A DNA stretch of 56,774 bases from Reyranella massiliensis 521 (GCA_945862125.1 CAMAYC010000016.1:1-56774); one strand, 5' to 3'; counted from the stretch's first letter, positions 16,158-28,331 are shown. Made by a program: numbers and translations. Notes: generated by a model from the letters alone, not told the origin.

Positions 16158-17483
16158 TTAGGGCCTGCCCTTGGGCCGCGCGAGGCCGAAATGGTCCCGC
16201 AACGTGCGGCCTTCATAGGCGGTCCGGAAGAGCCCGCGTTTCTGGAGGAGTGGGATCACCTCGGCCACGAAAACGTCGAGCATCGAGGGCAGGAGCGGCG
16301 GCATCAGGTTGAATCCGTCGGCGGCGCCGTCGTTGAACCAGTCTTCGATGAGATCCGCGATCTGTTCCGGCGTGCCGGCCGTGGTGAAATGGCCACGCGC
16401 GCCGGCGAGATAGGCGAGCAGCTGCCGCAAGGTCGGCTTCTCTCGGCGCACCAGGCCCACGATCACCTCGGTGCGGCTGCGTGCGGCCTGCACCGTGCCG
16501 GGATCAGGGAAGTCCTCCGGCACCAGAGGCTTGTCGAGCGGCAGATGGGAGAAGGCGTGGCCGCCGAAACGGCCGCTCAGCCGCTTGCGGCCGACCTCGG
16601 GGTCAGTGAGGTCGTTGAGATCGCGGGCGAGCCGCTGTGCCTCGGTCTCGGTGGCCGCGATCACCGGGCTGAGGCCGGGCAGGATCAGCGCCTGGTCGGG
16701 CGCGCGGCCCTCCGCCACCACCAGTCGCTTCAGGTCGGAATAGAATTCCTGCGCCGTCGCCTTTTCCATCTGGGCGGTGAATACCGCCTCGGCGTGGCGG
16801 GCGGCGAAGCGGCGGCCGGTCTCGGACGAGCCCGCCTGCACGAACACCGGCCTTCCTTGCGGCCCGCGCGGCATGTTGAGCGGTCCGGCGACCTTGTAGA
16901 ATTTGCCGGCGTGGTCGATCGGGCGGATACGCTCGGCGCGCGCGTAGTGGCCGCTGGCGCGGTCGTCGAGCACGGCATCGTCGGCCCAGCTGTCCCACAG
17001 CGCCTTGGCGACCTGGACGAACTCTTCGCCGCGTTCGTAGCGTTCGTCGTGGCTGACCAGGCTCTCGCCGCCGTAGTTGCGCGCGGCGGCGGCCAGCCAT
17101 GAGGTCACGATGTTCCAGCCGACGCGGCCGCCGCTGATATGATCGAGCGAGCCGAACTGGCGCGCGAGATTGAACGGCTCGGAATAGGTGGTCGAGGCCG
17201 TGGCGATCAGGCCGATGTGCGTGGTCGAGCCGGCGAGCGCGCCGAGCGTCGTGATCGGCTCCAGCCAGGTGCTGGCGGCATGCGCCACGGTGTCCATCAG
17301 CGCCAGCGTATCGGCCAGGAAGATCGAATCGAAGAGGCCGGCCTCGGCGCGGCGCGCGACGTCGCGGAAGTATTCTATGTCGGTCAGCGCCAGCGGCGAG
17401 GAGTCCTTATGCCGCCACGATGCCTCGTGATGGCCTCTGCTCTGGATGAAGAGATTGAGGTGGAGCTGGCGTGGTCGCGTCAT
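16158..17483 (-). CDS. LLM-class flavin-dependent monooxygenase (NtaA/SnaA/DszA type)
   Basis: 441 aa from ATG 17483; longer forms lie over the ABC transporter end. Conserved parts include the N-terminal LHLNLFIQSRGHHEASWR, LEPITTLGALAGSTTHIGL, GRVGWNIVTSW and GRPVFVQAGSSETGRRFAARHAEAVFT. This subgroup uses FMNH2 from a partner reductase to oxidise aminopolycarboxylates, sulfur compounds or similar xenobiotics. No reductase is adjacent. Four bases separate it from the ABC gene upstream, implying co-transcription. Confidence 0.9.
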   Translation of the reverse strand: MTRPRQLHLNLFIQSRGHHEASWRHKDSSPLALTDIEYFRDVARRAEAGLFDSIFLADTLALMDTVAHAASTWLEPITTLGALAGSTTHIGLIATASTTYSEPFNLARQFGSLDHISGGRVGWNIVTSWLAAAARNYGGESLVSHDERYERGEEFVQVAKALWDSWADDAVLDDRASGHYARAERIRPIDHAGKFYKVAGPLNMPRGPQGRPVFVQAGSSETGRRFAARHAEAVFTAQMEKATAQEFYSDLKRLVVAEGRAPDQALILPGLSPVIAATETEAQRLARDLNDLTDPEVGRKRLSGRFGGHAFSHLPLDKPLVPEDFPDPGTVQAARSRTEVIVGLVRREKPTLRQLLAYLAGARGHFTTAGTPEQIADLIEDWFNDGAADGFNLMPPLLPSMLDVFVAEVIPLLQKRGLFRTAYEGRTLRDHFGLARPKGRP

Positions 17484-17487
17484 GCCC

Positions 17488-20400
17488 TCATTGTGCGGCG
17501 GGCGCATAGACCGCCGCAAGCTGGCGCGACACCAATCGTGCGTAGAGTCCGCCACGCGCGAGCAGCAGCGCATGCGTGCCGCTTTCCGCTACGCGGCCCT
17601 CGTCGAGCACCACGATCAGGTCGGCGTCGCGTACGGTCGACAGGCGATGGGCGATGACGATGGTCGTGCGATCGGCTTTCAGCACGTCGAGCGCGCGGCG
17701 CACCGCCTGCTCGTTCACCGCGTCGAGATGCGAGGTCGCCTCGTCGAGGATCAGGATCGGCGCGTCCTTCAGGAAGGCGCGCGCGATGGCGACGCGCTGG
17801 CGCTGGCCGCCGCTGAGGCTGGTGCCGCGCTCGCCGACCGGCGAATCGAGGCCCTGCGGCAGGGCTGCCACGAGTTCGGTGAGCGAGGCATGCTCGATGG
17901 CGGCTGTCAGCTCGCCCTCGGTGGCGTCGGGCCGGGCAATCAGGATGTTGGCGCGCAGCGTGTCGTTGAACAGGTAGGTGTCCTGCGCCACCAGCGCCAC
18001 CAGGCCGCGCAACTCGTCGAGCTTGTAGCCGCGGAGGTCGGCGCCGTTCAGGGTGATGCGGCCGGAGTCGGGATCCCAGAAGCGCATCAGCAGCTGCGCC
18101 GTCGTGGTCTTGCCGGCGCCCGACGTGCCGACCAGCGCCACCGTCTTGCCGGCGGGAATGCCGAACGTGACATCGGAGAGCGCTCGACGCGATTGACCGG
18201 GATAGGTGAAGTTCACCTTCTCGAGCGAGAGCGCGGCGGCGCCCTTGCGCGCCGGCACGCCCTTGCCGTCGCGCACCGGGATCGGCTCGTTGGCGAGCGC
18301 ATAGACTCGCCGCGTAGCACCTAAGGTGTCCGCGAGCTGGCGGCCGATCTGGGCGATTTCAGAGACTGGCAGGAAGGCCGCCATCGCCAGCACGGTCATG
18401 AGCGGCAGCAGGCCGGCGTCGAGCATGCCGCGCGACGACAGGATCGCACCGGTGACGACCACGGCGAGGCCGCCGAGGCCTGTCAGCACTTCCAGGATCG
18501 CGTGCTGGAGCGTGAGTTCGCTGAAGAAAGGCAGGCGCAGCGAGATGTGGCGCTGCGAAAGCTCGTCGAGCTTGTCGCCGCGCGAACGCTCCTGCTGGAA
18601 GGCCACGATCTCGCCCAGGCCCTGCACCGAATCGACGGCGAAGGCGCCGAGTTCACCCGCCGCTTCGCGCGCCTTGGAGCCCAGCGTGTCGACGCGCTTC
18701 CGCATCAGGAAGGGGCTGAGGCCGACGGCCAGCAGGAACGGCACCAGCGCCAGCGCCAGCCAGCCGTTGGCCGAGGCGAGCGCGATGACGACGGCGGCCG
18801 GCACCAGGATGGCCACGAACGCCGGCGCCACGGTGTGGGCGAAAAAATACTCGACCAGCTCGATGTCGTGCGTGGCCAGCGCCATCAAGTCGCCGGTGCG
18901 GCGGCGCGTCAGGTAAGCCGGTGCCAGCGCGTCGAGCTTGCGGAAGGCGTCGATGCGCATCTCGGCCAGCAGGCGGAAGGCCATGTCGTGCGCCATCCAT
19001 GATTCGAACCAATGGAGCACGCCCGAGACCGGCGCCAGTACGGCGAGCGCGATGGCGAGGCCGGCATAGGGCTGGCCGTCCTTCAGCGCGAGCACGATCA
19101 GCGCCGACAGCACGCCGATGCCAATGAACGACATCACGCGCAGCACGCCCAATATGAAAGTGCCGGTGAGCTTGCCCTTCCAGGGCATGATCACCTTCAT
19201 CAGGGCCATCACCACCTGGTACCAGGTCAAGCCTTCGGCCTTGATGATGCCTTCGGTCACGGCCTTGATCGCGCCGCCCGGCGTGTCGGAGACGGACTCC
19301 GCGCGTACCGGCGCCTCGATGAGGTCGGCCGTGTCGCCGGCCTGCTGCTCGCGCGCCTGCTCCGCCATCAGCGTCGCATAGACGCCGCCGCGGGCCATCA
19401 GCTCGGCATGGCGGCCTTCTTCGGCCACCTTGCCGCCGTCGAGGACGAGAATGCGGTCGCAGTCGATCACGCTCGAGAGGCGATGCGCCAGGATCACCGT
19501 CGTGCGGCCGCGCATCAACCGGTCGAGCGCCTCCTGGATCACCGCCTCGTTTTCGGCGTCGACGGCACTGAGCGCCTCGTCGAGCACCAGGATCGGTGTA
19601 TCGCGCAGCAGCGCGCGGGCGATGGCAACGCGCTGACGCTGGCCGCCCGAGAGCTTGATGCCTTTCTCGCCGATGATCGTCCGGTAGCCCTGCGGCATGT
19701 TGCGGATGAAGTCGTGGATGTTGGCGGCGCGGGCGGCGGCCTCCAGCTCCTGTTGCGAGGCATCGGGCCGGCCAAGCCGGATGTTCTCCTCGACCGTGCC
19801 GTGAAAAAGGAAAGTGTCCTGGTTCACCACCGAGATCAGGGACCGGATCTGCTCGAAGCTCAGCGCCCGCAGGTCGTGGCCGCCGAGCGTGATGCGGCCG
19901 GTATCGGGATCGTAGAAGCGCAACAGGAGGCGGACGATCGACGACTTGCCGCCGCCGGAGGAGCCGACCAGTCCCAGCCGCTCGCCCGCCGCCGCGGTGA
20001 AGGTGAGGCCGTCATGCACCGTGCGGCGTGTGCCCGGATAGGAGAAGCGTACACTCTCGAAGGCGATCGTCGGGCTGAGCGCCGCGCCAAGCTTCGCCGG
20101 CGCGGCATCGGCCACCGACGGCGCGTCGTCGAGGATGCGGTAGATGCCTTGCGCCGCGGACAGACCGACCATGCCCTGGTGCAGCACGGTTCTGAGTTCG
20201 CGCATCGGCCGGAAGATTTCGATGCCCAGCATCATGATGATCAGCAGCGAGGTGAGCGACATGGCGCCGGCCTCGACCCGCGAGGCGCCGTAGATGAGCG
20301 CCGCCGCGGCGCCGCCGGCGATCGAGGCGTCGGTGATGCCGCGCGCCAGCGAGTTGGTGCCCAGCACCCACATGGTGCGGCGGAAGAGATCGCGTGCTTC

Positions 20401-21069
20401 GACTTCGAGCTTGTCGGCGCGCGCCTTGCCCTGGCCGAATGCTTTCAGTGTCGCGAGGCCCTGGATCGAATCGAGGAACTCGGCGGCGAACGACTTGTAG
20501 GCGTTCATGCGGCCGATCGAGGCGCGCACGTCCCACTTGTGCCAGAGCGCGGGCGCAAACAGCGCCAGCAGCGCGAAGCCCAGCATGACCAGGGCCACCG
20601 GCAGGTCGATGAAGGAAACGACCGCGAAGATCAGCAGCGGCGAGAGCAGCGCGATCAGGAACTGCGGCAGGAACTGGCCGAAGTAGGTTTCGAGCTGTTC
20701 GACGCCATCGATCATGGAGAGCGTGAGGCCGCCCGAGCGCTGGCGGCCGACCGTGCCCGGTCCCAGCGACGCCACTTTTTCGTAGAGGGTGCGGCGGAGC
20801 GCCTTTTGCACCCGCGCTGCCGTCTCGTGCGCCACCACGGCCCGCCAGTGCTCGGCGGCGCCGCGCAGCACCATGACGAAGGCGATCAGGACGACCGGCA
20901 ACACAAGCTCCGGGAGGGGCCGGCCCGTAAAGACCTGGCCGATCAGCCAGCCCAGCAGGCCGAGGCGGGCGATGCCCAGGCCGACGGCGAAAAGGCCGAT
21001 GGCGACGGCACCGGCGATGCGCAGGCGCACACCTTTTGTGAAGACGAGGAGGCGAGGTTCGATATGCAT
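17488..21069 (-). CDS. Fused double ABC exporter (TMD-NBD-TMD-NBD), CydDC-like layout
   Basis: 1193 aa. First half: membrane domain about 15-320, then a nucleotide-binding domain with Walker A GSSGGGKSS (about 369-377), LSGGQRQRVAIARALL (about 473) and ILVLDEAL. Second half: membrane domain about 625-905, then Walker A GTSGAGKTT (about 983), LSGGQRQRVAIARAFL and ILILDEAT. Both sites look complete. Each half alone resembles type-I exporters such as CydD/CydC, but here they are one polypeptide. Substrate unknown. It is divergent from a LysR gene 65 bases away and precedes the flavin monooxygenase. Confidence 0.88.
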   Translation of the reverse strand: MHIEPRLLVFTKGVRLRIAGAVAIGLFAVGLGIARLGLLGWLIGQVFTGRPLPELVLPVVLIAFVMVLRGAAEHWRAVVAHETAARVQKALRRTLYEKVASLGPGTVGRQRSGGLTLSMIDGVEQLETYFGQFLPQFLIALLSPLLIFAVVSFIDLPVALVMLGFALLALFAPALWHKWDVRASIGRMNAYKSFAAEFLDSIQGLATLKAFGQGKARADKLEVEARDLFRRTMWVLGTNSLARGITDASIAGGAAAALIYGASRVEAGAMSLTSLLIIMMLGIEIFRPMRELRTVLHQGMVGLSAAQGIYRILDDAPSVADAAPAKLGAALSPTIAFESVRFSYPGTRRTVHDGLTFTAAAGERLGLVGSSGGGKSSIVRLLLRFYDPDTGRITLGGHDLRALSFEQIRSLISVVNQDTFLFHGTVEENIRLGRPDASQQELEAAARAANIHDFIRNMPQGYRTIIGEKGIKLSGGQRQRVAIARALLRDTPILVLDEALSAVDAENEAVIQEALDRLMRGRTTVILAHRLSSVIDCDRILVLDGGKVAEEGRHAELMARGGVYATLMAEQAREQQAGDTADLIEAPVRAESVSDTPGGAIKAVTEGIIKAEGLTWYQVVMALMKVIMPWKGKLTGTFILGVLRVMSFIGIGVLSALIVLALKDGQPYAGLAIALAVLAPVSGVLHWFESWMAHDMAFRLLAEMRIDAFRKLDALAPAYLTRRRTGDLMALATHDIELVEYFFAHTVAPAFVAILVPAAVVIALASANGWLALALVPFLLAVGLSPFLMRKRVDTLGSKAREAAGELGAFAVDSVQGLGEIVAFQQERSRGDKLDELSQRHISLRLPFFSELTLQHAILEVLTGLGGLAVVVTGAILSSRGMLDAGLLPLMTVLAMAAFLPVSEIAQIGRQLADTLGATRRVYALANEPIPVRDGKGVPARKGAAALSLEKVNFTYPGQSRRALSDVTFGIPAGKTVALVGTSGAGKTTTAQLLMRFWDPDSGRITLNGADLRGYKLDELRGLVALVAQDTYLFNDTLRANILIARPDATEGELTAAIEHASLTELVAALPQGLDSPVGERGTSLSGGQRQRVAIARAFLKDAPILILDEATSHLDAVNEQAVRRALDVLKADRTTIVIAHRLSTVRDADLIVVLDEGRVAESGTHALLLARGGLYARLVSRQLAAVYAPAAQ

Positions 21070-21134
21070 GAGGGGATGCTAGGCCGAACGCCCACATTCG
21101 TCAGTCCACAAATTGGAAAAACCCCTGTACATTT

Positions 21135-22031
21135 ATGAACGTGGATATGAATGCCAATTGGGACGATCTCCGCGTGTTCCTGACGCTCGCCCGCGAGGGC
21201 ACGCTGACGACGGCGGCCAAGGCGCTGGGCGTCAGCCATCCCACGGTGGCGCGCCGCGTGCAGGCGCTGGAGAAGCAGATCGGCGCGCGCCTGTTCGAGC
21301 GCCTGCCCGATCGATTCGCGCCGACCAGTGCCGGCGAGCAGCTGCTGGCCGACACCGAGGCGATGGAGAAGGCGGCCCTCTCGATCCATCGCCGCAGCGC
21401 CGGCCTCAGCGACGCCGTCAGCGGCGTCGTGCGGCTGTCGGCCGGCGAGGCCATGGCCGTGCTGGTGGCGCGTCATCTCCCGTGGCTGCGCGCCCGGCTG
21501 CAACGGATCGAGTTCGAGGTGGTCACAAGCCACACGCTCGCCAACCTGTCGCGGCGCGAAGCCGACCTGCTGATCCGCGATCAGGTGCCGGAGCTCGCCG
21601 GCATCGTCACGCGCAAGCTCTGCCACGTCGCCTATGCAGTCTATGCAGCGCGCAAGCTGGCGCTCAAGCACACCAGCATGCCGGCACTGGTCGACCAGCC
21701 GTGGATCGGCTTCGACGACGACCACAGCTACATGCCGGGTCAGCCCTGGCTGCAGGAGCAACTCGGCCGCCGGCCGGAGATTCGGGTCAACAACTGGCTC
21801 GTCCTGCACGAGGCGGTGCGCGTCGGATCGGGCCTTGCGGTGCTGCCTTGCTATCTCGGCGACCAGGACCCGGCGCTGCGCCGCGTGGGCGGCGTGATTG
21901 CCGAGGTTTCCACCGACCAGTGGCTGCTGGTCCATCGCGACCTCAGGGCCCTGCCTCGGGTGCGTGCGGTCATGGAGGCGCTGGTCGAGCTTTTCCAGCG
22001 TCATCGCTCCCTTCTGGAAGGCCGCCGATAA
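21135..22031 (+). CDS. LysR-family transcriptional regulator
   Basis: 298 aa. The N-terminal winged HTH is WDDLRVFLTLAREGTLTTAAKALGVSHPTVARRVQALE, residues about 9-45. The effector domain continues to the end. It is transcribed divergently from the fused ABC exporter, so it may control that operon. ATG 21135 lacks a ribosome site; ATG 21147, four codons later and behind GTGGAT, is an alternative start. Confidence 0.9.
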   Translation: MNVDMNANWDDLRVFLTLAREGTLTTAAKALGVSHPTVARRVQALEKQIGARLFERLPDRFAPTSAGEQLLADTEAMEKAALSIHRRSAGLSDAVSGVVRLSAGEAMAVLVARHLPWLRARLQRIEFEVVTSHTLANLSRREADLLIRDQVPELAGIVTRKLCHVAYAVYAARKLALKHTSMPALVDQPWIGFDDDHSYMPGQPWLQEQLGRRPEIRVNNWLVLHEAVRVGSGLAVLPCYLGDQDPALRRVGGVIAEVSTDQWLLVHRDLRALPRVRAVMEALVELFQRHRSLLEGRR

Positions 22032-22052
22032 CGCTGGGGCGCGCAGCAAGGA

Positions 22053-22739
22053 TCAAGTGGCGCGGCGCAGCGCCGCCCGCGCGAGCAGCCGGGTGGAATC
22101 GAGCGTCGGCAGCGGCGAATTTCCGTCGTTCATGATCAGCGGGATCTCTGTGCAGCCCAGCACGACGGCGTCGCAACCCGCGTGCTTCATGCGGCCGAAC
22201 AGCCGCTGATACGTCGCGATCGCCTCGGGCCTGAAGATGCCCATGACCAGCTCGTCCATGATGATGCGGTTGGTGTCGTCCCGTTCGGCGTCGGTCGGCC
22301 GCAGATATTCCAGGCCGCGCTCTGAGAGCTTCTCCGGGTAGACCTCGCTGTCGACCAGCCAGCGCGTGCCGGCGATGCCGATGCGCTTGAAACCCCGGGC
22401 GGCGGCTTCGGCCGCGACGACCTCAGCGATGTGCAGCCAAGGCAGCGGCGAGCGCGGCAGGACATGGGGCAGTGCCTGATGAATGGTGTTGTCCGGGCAG
22501 ATCAGGAAATCGGCGCCGGCTTTCGCGAGCTTTTCGGCCGACGCCAGCATCAGCCCGGCCACGCCTGGCCAGTCGTTGCGATAGATGCAGGCCATGTAGT
22601 CGGCCAGCGACGGCGTGTGCATCGAAATCTCGGGATGGGCGTGGGCGCCCAGCAGAGCCGCGCCCTCTGTGCAGATCGTCCGATAGCAGAGGGCGGCGCC
22701 TTCTGCCGAGCAGGCGACGATGCCAATGTGTCGAGGCAT
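22053..22739 (-). CDS. Aspartate/glutamate racemase family protein
   Basis: 228 aa from ATG 22739. Two catalytic Cys are visible: FLICPDNTIHQ (about residue 83) and VLGCTEIPLI (about residue 192), the hallmark of PLP-independent Asp/Glu/hydantoin racemases. IGIVACSAEGAALCYRTI is the N-terminal strand-loop. It lies 7 bases downstream of the TauD-like gene, in one operon. The substrate could be an amino acid or arylmalonate-type acid. Confidence 0.87.
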   Translation of the reverse strand: MPRHIGIVACSAEGAALCYRTICTEGAALLGAHAHPEISMHTPSLADYMACIYRNDWPGVAGLMLASAEKLAKAGADFLICPDNTIHQALPHVLPRSPLPWLHIAEVVAAEAAARGFKRIGIAGTRWLVDSEVYPEKLSERGLEYLRPTDAERDDTNRIIMDELVMGIFRPEAIATYQRLFGRMKHAGCDAVVLGCTEIPLIMNDGNSPLPTLDSTRLLARAALRRAT

Positions 22740-22746
22740 TACCGTC

Positions 22747-23820
22747 CTAGAGGGCGACCTGGCGGATGCCGCCGCGCGGGCGGCCTGCCTCGATCTCCTG
22801 CCACAATATCTCGTGGCCCTCGGGCAGCGCGCGGTTGTTGCGCATGGTGAGCCAGAGCCGCAGCAGCATGCGGTCGTGGCCGCTCGACGCGTCGTCCTCG
22901 AACGGCGTGCGGCCGTGGTAGGTGACGTGGCTGTTGATGAGCTGCAGGTCACCGGGCTGCAGGGTCATCTCGAAGCAGAGCTCCTCGGCCGTCTGCATCA
23001 AGAGATCGATCGCCTCGCGCTGGGCCTCGGTGAGCTTGGGCACGTCGGGCGCCATCTGGGCCGCCTCGATGAAGGTGAGCGAATAATGCGACGTGAGCTT
23101 GCCGTCGCGCAGTCCGAAGATCGGAAGCGGATAGGCGGTCTCGCGTGTGGTCGCTTCGCCGTCCTTCTTGGTGCCTTCCTCGCCGAAGCGGCTGCGCCAG
23201 TAATCCTGGAACAGGACTTCAAGGAGGTCGGGCCGCTTCGCCAGGATCGCGTTGTGGATGGCGGGCGTGCTGGCAAGCTTGCTGACGCCGCCGGCGCGCG
23301 CCTGGCGCACGCAGAGCAGGCCTACCACGTCGGTGCGGTCGGTGTGGAAACGAAGACCGCCGTTGGTGAGTGTGCGGGCGTAAGAGGAGAGGAAAGTCGA
23401 GCCGTTCTCGTCCCTGGTCTCGCCGTAAGTGCGGCCGACATGGGCGCCTTCGTCGCGGATGGCGCGCATCAGTTCGCCGCTGCGATTCTGGAACACCGGA
23501 GTGCCGATATGGGTGCCGAGCCCGAAATACATCTGGCGCAGCTCGTCCTCGCTGTAGCGATCGACCGGAATACCGCGCAGCTTCATGATGCCGCTGCCGT
23601 TCTCGAGCTCGTCGGCGACGTCGTCGAGCAGGTCGCTGATGGTCGGCAGCGCGAAATCCTCGCGCGTTATCTCCTGCCACGGCATGCCGCGCACCGACTT
23701 GACCGCGGCGTCGAGTTCGTCGAGCGCCTCGACCGGCAGGTCGCGAATCCAGCGACGGGAGTCCTTGATGTCCTTGCCCTGCCAGACAACGGGGCCGGTG
23801 AGCGGTGTGCGTGTGGTCAT
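22747..23820 (-). CDS. TauD/TfdA-family Fe(II)/2-oxoglutarate dioxygenase
   Basis: 357 aa from ATG 23820. The iron ligands are seen as H159-T-D161 in LRFHTDRTD and a distal His in VTYHGRTPF; an Arg for 2-oxoglutarate follows in LLRLWLTMR. It is longer than taurine dioxygenase (about 280 aa) and resembles the gamma-butyrobetaine-hydroxylase-like and TfdA-like group. Substrate unknown; the co-transcribed racemase suggests an amino acid-like compound. Confidence 0.87.
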   Translation of the reverse strand: MTTRTPLTGPVVWQGKDIKDSRRWIRDLPVEALDELDAAVKSVRGMPWQEITREDFALPTISDLLDDVADELENGSGIMKLRGIPVDRYSEDELRQMYFGLGTHIGTPVFQNRSGELMRAIRDEGAHVGRTYGETRDENGSTFLSSYARTLTNGGLRFHTDRTDVVGLLCVRQARAGGVSKLASTPAIHNAILAKRPDLLEVLFQDYWRSRFGEEGTKKDGEATTRETAYPLPIFGLRDGKLTSHYSLTFIEAAQMAPDVPKLTEAQREAIDLLMQTAEELCFEMTLQPGDLQLINSHVTYHGRTPFEDDASSGHDRMLLRLWLTMRNNRALPEGHEILWQEIEAGRPRGGIRQVAL

Positions 23821-23933
23821 GGCACGATATTTGGCGCGAGGTCGCGCTGGGCGCAAGGGCTTGTGCACATTGATCGAGGCTGGGACTGCGCTACCGTACG
23901 GCATCGCGCCGCAGCGTGGGTCCGGAGGTAAAG

Positions 23934-25477
23934 ATGCAGACGGTAGTGTTAAATCCCGGCGCCGTCCCGCTTTCTGCATGGCGCGAGATTTATAGGGGCG
24001 CCGCCGCCGCCATCGATCCTGCCGCCTATCCCGTCATCGAAGCCTCGGCCAGGGCCGTCGCCGAGATCCTCGCGAAAGGCGCGCCGGTCTACGGAATCAA
24101 TACCGGCTTCGGCAAACTGGCCAGTGTCCGGATCGACGCCGCGGACCTTGGAACATTGCAGCGAAACATCGTGCTGTCGCATGCCGCCGGCGTCGGCCGT
24201 CCCATGCCGGTATCGGTCGTCCGGCTGATGATGGCGCTCAAGCTCGGCAGCCTGGCGCAGGGCGCTTCGGGCGTGCGGGTCGAGACCGTGAAATTGCTCG
24301 AAGCGCTGCTGGCCAAGGGGCTGACGCCGGTGATCCCCTGCCAGGGCTCGGTCGGCGCCTCCGGCGATCTCGCGCCGCTCGCGCACATGGCGGCGGCGAT
24401 GATCGGCGTTGGCGACATGCTGGTCGGCGATATCCGCGTGCCGGCGGCGACGGCACTGGCCGATGCCAGCCTGAAGCCGCTGGTGCTGGGCGCGAAGGAA
24501 GGCCTGGCGTTGCTGAACGGCACGCAATTCTCGACAGCCTATGCGCTGGCCGGACTCTTCGAAGCGGAAAACCTCCACCACGCTGCACTGGTGACCGGCG
24601 CGCTGTCGACCGACGCGGCGCGCGGCTCCGACGCCCCATTCGATCCGCGCATCCATCTGCTGCGCCGTCATCAAGGCCAGATCGATTCGGCCGATGCGCT
24701 GCGCCGCCTGATGATGGGGTCCGCCATCCGCGCTTCGCATCTGATCGGCGACGAGCGCGTGCAGGATCCCTATTGTTTGCGCTGCCAGCCGCAGGTCATG
24801 GGCGCCGCGCTCGACATATTGCGCCAGGCGGCGGAGACGCTCTCGACCGAGGCCAACGGCGTCACCGACAATCCGCTGATCTTCCCGGAAACGAACGAGG
24901 CGCTGTCGGGCGGCAACTTCCACGCCGAGCCGGTGGCCTTCGCCGCCGACATCATCGCGCTCGCGATCTGCGAGATCGGCTCGCTGGCCGAGCGGCGGAT
25001 TGCCATGCTGGTCGATCCCGCCCTGTCCGGCCTGCCGGCCTTCCTGACGCCGCATCCGGGCCTCGGCTCGGGCTTCATGATCCCGCAGGTGACGGCGGCC
25101 GCACTCGTCTCGGAGAACAAGCAGCGCGCCCATCCGGCCAGCGTCGATTCGATCCCGACCTCGGCCAATCAGGAAGATCATGTCTCGATGGCGGCCCACG
25201 GCGCACGACGCCTGCTGGAAATGGTCGAGAATGCCTGTGGCGTGATCGGCATCGAGCTGCTGGCCGCGGCGCAAGGCTGCGACTTCCATCGCCCGCTCGC
25301 CACCAGCCCGCCGCTGGAAGCCGTGCGCGGCCTGGTGCGTCGCGCCGTGCCGCATCTCGACGAGGATCGCTATTTCCATCCGGATCTCGAGAAGGCCATC
25401 GCCCTGGTCACCAGTGGCGCGATCGTCGAAGCCGTCGGGCGTGATGTGCTGCCCGGAATTGAGGGGAGAACACAGTC

Positions 25478-25481
<4 letters not shown>
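23934..25481 (+). CDS. hutH: Histidine ammonia-lyase
   Basis: 515 aa from ATG 23934, behind a clear GGAGG. It converts L-histidine to urocanate and ammonia, the first step of the Hut pathway. The self-forming MIO cofactor motif is [12 protein letters not shown] with A142-S143-G144, the numbering usual for Hut[12 protein letters not shown] (about 53-63) and NPLIFP are also conserved, as are [18 protein letters not shown] and FHRP near the end. The TGA overlaps the hutU ATG. Confidence 0.95.
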
Positions 25482-27138
<1,657 letters not shown>

Positions 27139-27142
<4 letters not shown>

Positions 27143-27813
27143 CCTTTTCCCTCGTGGGGCGCTGTGCCAGGACCGGCATGCTGGGCGCGGTCGTCACGAC
27201 GTCGGCAATTTCGGTCGGCGCGCGATGTGCCTCGGCTCGTGCTGGTATTGGCGCGGCGTTGACCCAGCATCGCACCGATCCCCGGTTGGGCCCGCTCGCG
27301 CTGGATCTGCTGGCCAAAGGTCTGACGGCGGCGGAGGCGATGCAGTCCGTCGTGGCCGCCACGCCTCATCGGCATTGGCGCCAGCTCGCGCTGATCGATG
27401 CCGCGGGCCGCACCGCCGTCTATTCCGGCGCCAACGTCCGTGGCGAAAGGGGCGAGGCCGAGGGAAGGGATTGTGCCTCCATCGCCAACATCGTCCGCTC
27501 GGCCGCCCTTCCGGGCGCCATGGTGGCGGCCTTCGAGAAGTCACCTGAACTGCCGTTGGCCCGCCGACTTCTCGATGCGCTGGAGGCCGGCGAAGCAGCA
27601 GGTGGCGAGCGGCAGCCGGTCGTCTCGGCGGCGCTGCTCGTCGTTCACAAGGAATCGTTCGCCTATGTCGACCTTCGCGTCGACGATCACGCGACGCCGA
27701 TCGCGGAGCTTTGCCGCCTGTGGTCGATGTACGAGCCGGAGGCCGAGGCCTATGTGGTGCGCGCCGTCGATCCCGAGCAGGCGGTGCCACCGCCCGGCAT
27801 GAAGCTCGCCTGA
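27139..27813 (+). CDS. DUF1028 protein (Ntn-hydrolase-like)
   Basis: 224 aa from GTG 27139, overlapping the hutU stop. The opening [22 protein letters not shown] and [11 protein letters not shown] match the DUF1028 family, which has an Ntn-hydrolase-like fold and is common in amino acid catabolic operons; the function is not established. It probably acts with the histidine or a related degradation route because of the overlap. Confidence 0.82.
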
Positions 27814-28290
27814 TTAGAGCGGCTTGCGCATGTTGATCGAGGTCGGGTGGTCGAAGCCGGGATGGGCCTCGCGCGAGATTTCGCGATAGCCGAGGGAATT
27901 GAACAGGCGCTGGTTGGCCTCCAGCGCGATGCGCACGCCGAGACGGACGCCCGTCAGGCCGCGGCGGCGGGCCTCGTCCTCGACTGCGCCGATCAGGCGC
28001 TTCGCCAGGCCAGCTCCGCGCGCCTCGGGCAGCACGGCGAGGCGGCCGAAGTAGAGATCGCCTTCGAGCACTTCGGTCACCACGCAGCCGATCATCGTGC
28101 CGTTCCGCTCGGCCACGATCACGCTCGAGCCGGCGGCGAGCTGGGTGGTGATTGCCTCCGGCGTCTCGCGGAAAGCGCTCGACTCGGGCACCAGTATGCC
28201 ACGGTACTGCGCGAAGGCGGTGGCGATGGTCGCGGCGATGGCGGGCGCGTCGGCAAGCGTCGCGGCGCGCAGGGCAAGAGTATCGCTCAT
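27814..28290 (-). CDS. GNAT-family N-acetyltransferase
   Basis: 158 aa. The acetyl-CoA binding motif is LPEARGAGLAKRLIGAVE (R-x-x-G-x-G form), preceded by the beta-bulge strand LYFGRLAV and followed by FNSLGYRE. Substrate unknown. It converges on the DUF1028 gene with no gap and is divergent from the TauD operon start 42 bases away. Confidence 0.85.
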   Translation of the reverse strand: MSDTLALRAATLADAPAIAATIATAFAQYRGILVPESSAFRETPEAITTQLAAGSSVIVAERNGTMIGCVVTEVLEGDLYFGRLAVLPEARGAGLAKRLIGAVEDEARRRGLTGVRLGVRIALEANQRLFNSLGYREISREAHPGFDHPTSINMRKPL

Positions 28291-28331
28291 AGGCTTTTTC
28301 TGGCGTAGGCTCGCCCAAAAGGCGAGAGGAA

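Noticed and set aside
23862..23869. TGTGCACA palindrome before hutH as a regulator site
   Set aside because: An 8-bp palindrome alone is too short and no regulator gene or second copy supports it.
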